Shown here: positions 1-4,948 of the stretch, one piece after another | Layout of the letters: the number at the start of each line of letters is the position of its first letter | How positions within the stretch are numbered: position 1 is the first letter of the stretch | Assembly: GCA_005879655.1 (NCBI GenBank) | Contig: VBJK01000241.1 | Coordinates: forward strand, 28,448 to 33,698 | Source: Chloroflexota bacterium | GTDB taxonomy: Bacteria; Chloroflexota; Ktedonobacteria; Ktedonobacterales; Ktedonobacteraceae | DNA: 5,251 nt | Direction: 5' to 3' | Notes under the pieces: model-generated | The model's database searches: none | What the model saw: only the letters and a program-made list of their open reading frames with translations | Told to the model about the DNA's origin: nothing | Position numbers and translations under genes: made by a program

Positions 1-149
1 TTCAAGATAGCTTGTGGTCCATGCTTGGTACCTTTCATATAGCACACGCTATATTCGAGGGGCGCTGGGATAATGGTGATGCGGGCCGTTTCTAAATGAC
101 AGTAAGGTGCGTCAGGCGCTCCAAATTGACTGATGGGTGCTTGTTCCAT
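1..149 (-). CDS. speB: Agmatinase / arginase-family ureohydrolase, N-terminal part only
   Basis: Translating the minus strand from the ATG at 149 gives 49 codons before the left edge cuts the gene. The protein starts MEQAPISQFGAPDAPYC and continues with ITIIPAPLEYSVCYMKG and then TKHGPQAIL. This is the usual N-terminus of the agmatinase/arginase family: a first beta strand 'hIPhPhEY', then a 'Y-x-KGT-x-x-GPxAI' loop and helix. The metal-binding His/Asp residues lie further on, outside the window. Agmatinase hydrolyses agmatine to putrescine and urea in the cytoplasm; some relatives act on aminopropylagmatine or guanidino acids instead, and 49 residues cannot separate these. The start is supported by an AAAGG ribosome site six bases upstream and by the motif beginning at the expected distance. 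It lies downstream of speD on the same strand, but a terminator and its own promoter separate them. Confidence 0.83.
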   Translation of the reverse strand, partial: MEQAPISQFGAPDAPYCHLETARITIIPAPLEYSVCYMKGTKHGPQAIL

Positions 150-213
150 TGTTGACCTTTCTCTGCTCCAAAGGTCTTATTGAGAGGACAAAATGTAACA
201 TTCTCCTTTGATT

Positions 214-241
214 AGTATAGCAGCCATTGGCAGAAAAGCAA
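214..241 (-). promoter_or_regulatory. Probable speB promoter
   Basis: On the minus strand TTGCTT (236-241) and TATACT (214-219) are separated by 16 bases. Transcription would begin near 207, giving a leader of about 60 bases before the speB ATG at 149. It lies downstream of the speD terminator, so speB can be expressed independently. The boxes are good but not perfect matches to the sigma-70 consensus. Confidence 0.5.
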
Positions 242-477
242 GCCGCCCTTCGATGTGGCAATGCGATCTACCAAGATGGCAAAATCGTAGATTTTCTCAT
301 GATTATGACTTAGCTGTAAACAAGCCACAACGGGAAAATCGTGTGCTACGCTCGTAATTCTTCCGTAATACGCTCTGAGGAAATAAGTACTCTTCGTGAT
401 GCTTCTGTAACGGGGACTAGGGTAGATACTCTTTGTAACTGCGCTGTCATACGCTTTCATAGGGAAGCAATGCAAGC
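220..477. other. Intergenic stretch with no convincing gene
   Basis: This lies between the speD terminator and the speB promoter. A 91-codon minus-strand reading frame crosses it (212-487), but its start sits inside the terminator hairpin, it has no ribosome site, and its protein resembles no family I recognise. A small inverted repeat, AAAATC-GTA-GATTTT, is at 291-305. I see nothing else that is structured. Confidence 0.5.
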
Positions 478-525
478 AAAAAAGCAAGTGAGAAGAAATT
501 CATACTCCTTGAACCCCTTCTCACT
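478..525 (-). terminator. Rho-independent terminator of speD
   Basis: On the minus strand, about 60 bases after the speD stop, AGTGAGAAG (517-525) pairs perfectly with CTTCTCACT (487-495). Inside the loop TTCA/TGAA can pair again, extending the stem through G-T wobbles. The hairpin is followed by TGC and then six T residues (478-483). This is a standard intrinsic terminator and implies that most speD transcripts end before speB. Confidence 0.8.
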
Positions 526-584
526 CATCATGACAAGCCGTTGTTGAGGCGAACGTACATTTCGTCCTCTTTTTCTTTTTGCCC

Positions 585-1031
585 TTATCTCGCCTCCGCA
601 GCCACAAGACCTTTAGCAGCACGGCGAGCCGCCATTGCTGCCTCGTAGCGAACAGGATCAGGAACATCTGGGCGCAGTGAGCGCGTAGCACGGATAACGA
701 AATGCGATTCTACATCGTCACTCTGAAAGATCTCTTTGGCAAAGGCGATAGCATCTTCCTGGCTAAATTCTTTGCAAGAGCAGATGTCGATGTCAACCTC
801 GCCATATTCGGGCCAGGCATGGAGGCTGATATGGCTCTGCGCAATCACCACAAAGCCAGAGAGGCCAGCATCCAGAGGATTTGAAGTCTCGATGTTATAC
901 AAGTGAACAGGACTGACTTTTTCCATTTGTACGCGACCTGGAAATTCATCCAGCGCGCGATAGATCAGTGGCTCGTTGCTCAGAAGCTCACGGTCGCAGT
1001 TGTAAAGTTCTAACATTAAGTGAACAAGCAT
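585..1031 (-). CDS. speD: S-adenosylmethionine decarboxylase-family proenzyme (pyruvoyl-dependent)
   Basis: This 148-residue protein belongs to the short bacterial/archaeal SpeD family (usually about 120-140 residues). It starts like other SpeD proteins (VHLMLELYNCD at residues 3-13). It carries the processing and active-site block AQSHISLHAWPEYGEVD at 64-80. Ser66 should become the pyruvoyl group by self-cleavage after Gln65. His71 and Cys86 match the conserved processing/proton-donor residues (His68 and Cys83 in the Thermotoga enzyme, from memory), and Trp73 and Glu75 are kept. The canonical enzyme decarboxylates S-adenosylmethionine to supply the aminopropyl donor for spermidine. Oddities: Gln replaces the usual Glu before the cleaved Ser, and the usual 'F-x-P-x-GVSG' before the block reads NPLDAGLSG, so the phenylalanine that stacks on the adenine seems absent. 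The C-terminus is Ala/Arg-rich. A strong AGGAGG eight bases upstream fixes the start. The family is certain; the substrate is less so. Confidence 0.92.
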   Translation of the reverse strand: MLVHLMLELYNCDRELLSNEPLIYRALDEFPGRVQMEKVSPVHLYNIETSNPLDAGLSGFVVIAQSHISLHAWPEYGEVDIDICSCKEFSQEDAIAFAKEIFQSDDVESHFVIRATRSLRPDVPDPVRYEAAMAARRAAKGLVAAEAR

Positions 1032-1068
1032 TATAGCATCCTCCTAGTAAATCAGATTACGCACTCAA

Positions 1069-1091
1069 TTTGCTGCAAAAGAGTTGCGCAA
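1069..1091. promoter_or_regulatory. Pair of TTGC/GCAA palindromes in the speD leader
   Basis: Two related inverted repeats lie close together between the speD promoter and its ribosome site: TTTGC-T-GCAAA (1069-1079) and TTGCGCAA (1084-1091). Similar half-sites, centres about 13.5 bp apart, and the position downstream of a promoter suggest a regulator site or a small leader RNA structure. No known regulator motif is recognised. Confidence 0.3.
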
Positions 1092-1134
1092 AGTTTCTAT
1101 CTTTTAGGGTGTGCCTTTTCAGCAGACCAAGGGT

Positions 1135-1163
1135 ATTATACATTAGGTTGTCAGAAAAATCAA
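1135..1163 (-). promoter_or_regulatory. speD promoter
   Basis: On the minus strand TTGATT (1158-1163) and a perfect TATAAT (1135-1140) are separated by exactly 17 bases. The start of transcription would be near 1128, leaving a leader of about 97 bases before speD. This is among the best promoters in the window. The eight-unit repeat array starts about 20 bp upstream of the -35 box. Confidence 0.75.
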
Positions 1164-1182
1164 GTGAAAAACGTATTAATTT

Positions 1183-1357
1183 TTACCTAATAACAAGGGA
1201 GCTTCGATCTAAATGCCAAACCTCGTCCATCTAAACAGCATAAGACATCTATCTAAACATTACAAAACATCCATCTAAATAGCAGTGGGGTATCCACCTA
1301 AACGTTACTAGAGCATCTACCTAAATGTCAGTAAGATGCTCCATCTAATAGGAAGAA
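1183..1357. repeat. Eight-unit degenerate tandem array, 22-24 bp period
   Basis: The core CTAA(A/T) recurs at 1187, 1209, 1231, 1253, 1275, 1298, 1321 and 1345, giving steps of 22, 22, 22, 22, 23, 23 and 24 bases. Units share the plus-strand consensus CYAYCTAAAYRKYA followed by a variable 8-10 bases. The inner units (1227-1334) are the most alike, and the outermost (1183 and 1341) are weaker (CTAAT). The array fills the space between the DHS-like gene and the speD promoter. Identical spacers are absent, so it is not CRISPR. A period near two helical turns would place each core on the same face of DNA, as in iterons or multi-site operators. Units at 1311-1341 also form an inverted repeat, GAGCATCT / AGATGCTC. 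The function is unknown. Confidence 0.8.
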
Positions 1358-1383
1358 TGGGTGATTAGATCGATGTAAGAACT

Positions 1384-2505
1384 CTAAGGACGTACTTTTT
1401 TTCCTTCTTCGTATGCTATTTTAAGCTCATCTAATAATGCTGCTCGTTTTGCATAAAGTTCGCGATGTGGACGTGGCTTCGTTTTACTGACGGCATAGGC
1501 AGTGAGCAGAGGGAGCGCAATAGTGGAGTCACCATAGATGACAACCGTGTCATGCAGTTGGTCTGGTTTGATCTTGCCCCACGAGACTGCTTCAGATGGC
1601 GTGGCTCCTGAGAGGCCACCCCAGTGCGGTGCGTCGGCGGTAATCTGGATGAAATAGTCATGACCGCCTTTGTGAATACCTAATACTTCCCATAATTGCG
1701 GTTGCGTCTGTAAATAAAAATTTTTAGGGCTACCACCGCCTAAGATAAGGACGCCATTATGTGTTGCTTGCAGAACAATGGCGGCAGTTTCATTGACATC
1801 GGCCAGCGTATCGAGCGTGAGCTGGCTCCCCTCTAGCGCATTGCGCGCAACGTTCATGCCAATGGAGGAGTCACCAGGTGAAGAGGTATAGATAGGGATA
1901 TTCCAGGCTACTGCCTGCGCGAGGACGGAAGCTTCTGGTCGCACACCTGCTTTGAGCAATTGTGTTCCCAGATGATAATGGAGTTCTGATGTTGAGATGG
2001 GACGATTGGGTAGGCTCTTGAGGCACTCGCGTACAAATGCGTCCGTATTGAAGAGCACCTTATCCTCAAAAAGCACGTCGTAGATGCGGATAACACCCTC
2101 TTCTTGCAACTTCGTATCGTCCAGACGGAAATCTCCACGATGCAAGGACATGGCTAGTGCATAGTGCATGTCATGGTAGAGATTGGCTCCCGTGCTGATA
2201 ATGAAATCTATAAAACCGTACTCCATAAGCGTGATGAGGCACCCTCCCAGGCCAGCGGGGGTCAGTGCACCAGCCATGGTGAGTCCTACAGTGGTATCTG
2301 TTTCTGGTGAGAGGATCTTTTCGGTAAACAAGCGCGCTGCTTCATGCAAGCGGGCAGCATTGTAGGCTTGGGATTGTTGGTCAATCAGTTCCGTGACGGT
2401 CATATTGGGCCGGACGCGATGCGGCAAAATTTGTGGCCCACTCAAGTAATCAGCTTGTGTAGGCTCATTGTGATGTTCTGGATGTGCGTCGTGATGATGG
2501 GACAT
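1384..2505 (-). CDS. Deoxyhypusine synthase-like protein (bacterial DHS-like aminobutyltransferase)
   Basis: This 373-residue protein has the full deoxyhypusine synthase fold. An early glycine-rich stretch (GLTMAGALTPAGLGG, 74-88) is followed by FIISTGANLYHDMH (101-114), YTSSPGDSSIGMNVA (206-220), ILGGGSPKNF (254-263) and SGATPSEAVSWGKIK (299-313). Lys311 in SWGK matches the lysine that carries the aminobutyl intermediate (Lys329 in human DHS), and Trp309 and Glu305 are also kept. Family members take an aminobutyl group from a polyamine using NAD. Eukaryotic and archaeal enzymes pass it to eIF5A, which bacteria lack, so bacterial members probably make small polyamines such as homospermidine. 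Human His288, Asp243 and Asp316 appear as Asn262, Met217 and Leu298, so donor binding must differ. The first 12 residues contain six histidines. AAGGA lies 12 bases before the ATG, supporting this start over Met35. It precedes speD and speB on the same strand, which supports a polyamine role. Confidence 0.92.
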   Translation of the reverse strand: MSHHHDAHPEHHNEPTQADYLSGPQILPHRVRPNMTVTELIDQQSQAYNAARLHEAARLFTEKILSPETDTTVGLTMAGALTPAGLGGCLITLMEYGFIDFIISTGANLYHDMHYALAMSLHRGDFRLDDTKLQEEGVIRIYDVLFEDKVLFNTDAFVRECLKSLPNRPISTSELHYHLGTQLLKAGVRPEASVLAQAVAWNIPIYTSSPGDSSIGMNVARNALEGSQLTLDTLADVNETAAIVLQATHNGVLILGGGSPKNFYLQTQPQLWEVLGIHKGGHDYFIQITADAPHWGGLSGATPSEAVSWGKIKPDQLHDTVVIYGDSTIALPLLTAYAVSKTKPRPHRELYAKRAALLDELKIAYEEGKKVRP

Positions 2506-2524
2506 GTTGATACGAAATCCTTTC

Positions 2525-2536
2525 TACAAATTTGTA
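2525..2536. promoter_or_regulatory. Palindrome in the leader of the DHS-like gene
   Basis: TACAAATTTGTA is a perfect 12-bp palindrome between the promoter and the ribosome site of the DHS-like gene, about 30 bp downstream of the predicted transcription start. It could be a repressor operator. AT-rich palindromes also arise by chance, so this is tentative. Confidence 0.3.
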
Positions 2537-2574
2537 TAGAAATGTATCGAGACTAGTATTTGAAAATCTCGCGT

Positions 2575-2603
2575 TTTATAGAGATTCATAGGTTTTATGT
2601 CAC
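2575..2603 (-). promoter_or_regulatory. Promoter of the DHS-like gene
   Basis: On the minus strand GTGACA (2598-2603, five of six bases of TTGACA) and TATAAA (2575-2580) are spaced by 17 bases. It lies in the 118-bp gap after uvrB and would give a leader of about 60 bases. No hairpin terminator with a T run is seen after uvrB, so read-through from uvrB could also contribute. Confidence 0.6.
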
Positions 2604-2623
2604 TGTTGTATGCGTGATAGTAT

Positions 2624-4615
2624 TCATTCGACCATTGCTCGCCTGATCTGGATAATCTGATCCCGCAATTGAGCCGCTTTTTCAAACTCCAACTGTTTTG
2701 CGGTAGCGCGCATTTGTGCTTCGAGATCTTTGATAAGGCGTAGCGCTTCATCTTTTGGTAAACTTGCCAGCGCGGTAGAGGTAGCTTTACCTTCCTCAAC
2801 GGTTTCTGCCCCGCTCAGCGCTTTAATACGCTCAGATAACGTTTTGACTTCTTTTTTAATACCGCGTGGCGTAATATTATGCTGCTCATTATACGCTATC
2901 TGTAACTTGCGGCGGCGGTTGGTTTCATCCATAGCGCGTTGCATTGATTTCGTGATCGTGTCGGCGTACATAATGACGCTTCCTTCAACGTGACGGGCAG
3001 CGCGTCCGATGATCTGGATCAACGATCCCTGTGAGCGTAGGAAACCTTCCTTGTCGGCATCGAGGATGGCAACCAATGAGACCTCTGGCAGGTCGAGTCC
3101 TTCGCGTAAGAGGTTGATGCCGACGACTACATCGTAGACACCGAGCCGTAGGTCGCGTAAGATCTCAACGCGTTCGATAGTATCGATCTCGGAATGCAGG
3201 TAATGTACTTTAATGTTCAGTTCTTGCATATAGTCAGCCAGATCTTCAGCCATTTTTTTGGTGAGTGTGGTGACGAGGACGCGTTGTTCTTTGGAGACGC
3301 GCTCACGAATCTGCGCTAAGAGATCATCAATCTGTCCTTTGGTGGGTCGGACGGAAATGGCGGGATCGATCAAGCCTGTTGGCCGAATCAATTGCTCAAC
3401 AATGGCCTGGCTGTGTTCGTATTCGTAGGGACCGGGTGTAGCAGAGACGAAGAGTGCCTGTTTGGTCTGCCGCTCGAACTCGGCAAAGGTTAGGGGACGG
3501 TTATCCATGGCTGAGGGAAGACGGAAACCGTAATCGACCAGTACTTGCTTGCGGGAACGGTCCCCCGCGAACATGCCACGTACCTGTGGCAGTGCCACGT
3601 GTGACTCATCCACAACCAGCAAGTAGTCATCGGGCATGTAGTCGAGGAGCGTCCAGGGCTGTGCGCCAGCATCGCGTCCTGCCAGATGGCGCGAGTAGTT
3701 TTCTACCCCGGAGCAGAAGCCTGTTTCTCGTAGCATCTCTATATCAAAATTGGTACGTTGTTTCAGCCGTGCAACTTCTAGTAATTTGCCTTCGGTTTCC
3801 AACTCTTGCAAGCGCTGGTGCAGTTCTTCCTCGATCAGCGAGATCGCCTTGTTTAGTCGTTCCTGGGTAGTTACCCAGTGCTTTGCGGGATAGATATCGA
3901 GCCGTTGCCGTTGTCCTAGTACTTCGCCGGTGAGAGGATCGATTTCGGTCATGCGCTCGATCTCGTCGCCGAAGAACTCAACGCGCACCGCCACATCTTC
4001 ATAGGCGGGGAAAATTTCTAAGACATCGCCACGTACACGGAAACGTCCACGAATAAAATTGGCGTCGTTACGCTCGTATTGAATGGAGGTTAAGTGGCGC
4101 AAGATTTTATCGCGGCGTCGGTCCTCGCCAACTTTCAGCGTCAAAACCACTTCACTATATTCTTCGGGACTGCCCAGGCCGTAGATGCAGGAGACTGATG
4201 CCACGATCAACACATCGCGCCGCTCGAAGAGGCTACGTGTTGTCGAGAGGCGTAACTTTTCAATCTCTTCATTCACCATGCTTTCTTTTTCGACATACGT
4301 ATCTGAGCGTGGGATATAGGCTTCTGGCTGATAATAGTCGTAGTAGGAGACAAAATACTCTACGGCATTGTTGGGAAAGAACTCTTTGTATTCGCTGTAG
4401 AGCTGAGCGGCCAGTGTCTTATTTGGTGCCAGTACGAGCGTAGGTTTTTGTACTTGCTCGACAATTTTGGCGACTGTGTAGGTTTTTCCGCTTCCCGTCA
4501 CCCCCAATAAGGTTTGAGCTTTGCGACCGTTTCTGATGCCCTCTGTGAGTTGAGTGATAGCTTCTGGTTGGTCCCCGGTTGGTTGAAATGGCGCTTCGAC
4601 TTTAAATGCTGGCAT
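2624..4615 (-). CDS. uvrB: UvrABC excision nuclease subunit B
   Basis: UvrB is the damage-verifying helicase-like subunit of nucleotide excision repair; it is loaded on DNA by UvrA and then recruits UvrC. At 663 residues it is full length. Seen in order: Walker A GVTGSGKT (38-45); the DNA-clamping beta-hairpin [15 protein letters not shown] (88-102) with its tyrosines; Walker B DESH (336-339); [10 protein letters not shown] (391-400); the helicase motifs [14 protein letters not shown] and IIGRAARH (about 500-542); and the C-terminal UVR domain (627-658, [13 protein letters not shown]), which contacts UvrC or UvrA. I chose the ATG at 4615 because [20 protein letters not shown] is the typical UvrB start and GAGGG lies nine bases upstream. 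A longer in-frame start at 4645 (673 residues) has only a weak ribosome site and falls in a palindrome. All catalytic motifs look intact. Confidence 0.98.
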   Translation of the reverse strand: MPAFKVEAPFQPTGDQPEAITQLTEGIRNGRKAQTLLGVTGSGKTYTVAKIVEQVQKPTLVLAPNKTLAAQLYSEYKEFFPNNAVEYFVSYYDYYQPEAYIPRSDTYVEKESMVNEEIEKLRLSTTRSLFERRDVLIVASVSCIYGLGSPEEYSEVVLTLKVGEDRRRDKILRHLTSIQYERNDANFIRGRFRVRGDVLEIFPAYEDVAVRVEFFGDEIERMTEIDPLTGEVLGQRQRLDIYPAKHWVTTQERLNKAISLIEEELHQRLQELETEGKLLEVARLKQRTNFDIEMLRETGFCSGVENYSRHLAGRDAGAQPWTLLDYMPDDYLLVVDESHVALPQVRGMFAGDRSRKQVLVDYGFRLPSAMDNRPLTFAEFERQTKQALFVSATPGPYEYEHSQAIVEQLIRPTGLIDPAISVRPTKGQIDDLLAQIRERVSKEQRVLVTTLTKKMAEDLADYMQELNIKVHYLHSEIDTIERVEILRDLRLGVYDVVVGINLLREGLDLPEVSLVAILDADKEGFLRSQGSLIQIIGRAARHVEGSVIMYADTITKSMQRAMDETNRRRKLQIAYNEQHNITPRGIKKEVKTLSERIKALSGAETVEEGKATSTALASLPKDEALRLIKDLEAQMRATAKQLEFEKAAQLRDQIIQIRRAMVE

Positions 4616-4637
4616 CCTGCATATCCCTCTGCTGCTC

Positions 4638-4651
4638 TCTATCATGATAGA
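4638..4651. promoter_or_regulatory. 14-bp palindrome in the uvrB leader
   Basis: TCTATCATGATAGA is a perfect 14-bp palindrome about 18-31 bp downstream of the predicted uvrB transcription start and upstream of its ribosome site. This is a natural place for a repressor. It does not match the LexA boxes I know from Escherichia coli (CTG-N10-CAG) or Bacillus (GAAC-N4-GTTC), though LexA sites vary between phyla. Confidence 0.4.
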
Positions 4652-4675
4652 AATTTTTTTCCAAATTACTCTTTC

Positions 4676-4684
4676 ATTATACCA
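4676..4684 (-). promoter_or_regulatory. uvrB promoter, extended -10 type
   Basis: On the minus strand TGG-TATAAT forms an extended -10 element (TGnTATAAT). No good -35 box lies 16-18 bases upstream (ATCCCG at a 17-base spacing), which is typical of extended -10 promoters. The leader to the ATG at 4615 would be about 55 bases. The left end of the MITE lies about 40 bp upstream. Confidence 0.6.
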
Positions 4685-4713
4685 TATTCTAGTACTTCCG
4701 GGATCTTTTCATG

Positions 4714-4722
4714 ATTTGGCTA
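4714..4722. repeat. Left target-site duplication of the MITE
   Basis: ATTTGGCTA directly abuts the left terminal inverted repeat and is repeated exactly after the right one. The identical flanking copies are the mark left by transposase-mediated insertion. Confidence 0.8.
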
Positions 4723-4877
4723 CAGGGCTTGTGCGTTTACCCGTTTTGTCTGTTTTGCCGCCTTCGGCGGCAGAGGAAAAAAGAGGTTGCGGGGACACCC
4801 CGCACCCTGTCAGGAGGGCTAGCCGCCCTCCTGCACCACCCGCTTTTCCGTCATTTCGGGTAAACGCACAAGCCTTG
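4723..4877. mobile_element. MITE-like non-autonomous element, 155 bp
   Basis: The ends are 21-bp inverted repeats (4723-4743 and 4857-4877) with one mismatch; the inner 18 bp, GGCTTGTGCGTTTACCCG, are perfect. A 9-bp target duplication, ATTTGGCTA, flanks both ends exactly. There is no coding region of note. The interior has three GC-rich hairpins in a row: GCCGCC-TTC-GGCGGC (4757-4771), TGCGGGG-ACA-CCCCGCA (4788-4804) and CAGGAGGGC-TAGCC-GCCCTCCTG (4811-4833). It would be moved by a transposase encoded elsewhere. The CAGGG-type end and the 9-bp duplication fit several DDE families (ISAs1 or IS4-like), and I cannot decide among them. It sits between the divergent promoters of uvrB and the right-hand gene, and its near-perfect ends suggest a recent insertion. 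Confidence 0.82.
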
Positions 4878-4886
4878 ATTTGGCTA
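4878..4886. repeat. Right target-site duplication of the MITE
   Basis: ATTTGGCTA is an exact copy of the 9 bp at the left end. It ends 9 bp before the -35 box of the plus-strand gene, so the insertion replaced whatever lay upstream of that promoter. Confidence 0.8.
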
Positions 4887-4895
4887 GGAAAGGAC

Positions 4896-4924
4896 TTTAC
4901 AAGGCCCAAAAATTGGGCTATAAT
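4896..4924 (+). promoter_or_regulatory. Promoter of the right-hand gene, with an inverted repeat in the spacer
   Basis: TTTACA (4896-4901) and a perfect TATAAT (4919-4924) are separated by 17 bases. The spacer holds a perfect inverted repeat, GCCCAA-AAA-TTGGGC (4904-4918), which ends at the base before the -10 box. A protein bound there would block RNA polymerase, so this looks like an operator. The downstream gene encodes a likely DNA-binding protein, so autoregulation is a reasonable guess. Confidence 0.65.
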
Positions 4925-4948
4925 TAATGTGTATGAAGGAGGTCACTT

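Noticed and set aside
124..210. A 28-codon minus-strand upstream frame (starts MLHFVLSIRPLEQ) overlapping the speB start, which could act as a leader peptide
   Set aside because: The AAAGGAG before it is only one base from its ATG, too close for normal initiation, and nothing else supports translation.
212..487. A 91-codon minus-strand reading frame between speD and speB
   Set aside because: Its start is inside the speD terminator hairpin, there is no ribosome site, and the protein has no recognisable motif.
1311..1341. Inverted repeat GAGCATCT / AGATGCTC as a terminator for the DHS-like gene
   Set aside because: The 8-bp stem has a 15-base loop and no T run follows on either strand; it is better explained as two repeat units of the array.
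1183..1357. CRISPR array
   Set aside because: The units are degenerate, the period is only 22-24 bp, and there are no exact repeats with unique spacers of normal length.
3454..3870. A 138-codon plus-strand frame inside uvrB
   Set aside because: It is a shadow of the conserved uvrB coding sequence, with an Arg/Ser/Pro-rich protein typical of antisense frames.
4616..4645. Longer UvrB start ([10 protein letters not shown] extension)
   Set aside because: The extension does not look like UvrB, its ribosome site is weak, and the ATG at 4615 has a better site and the typical family start.
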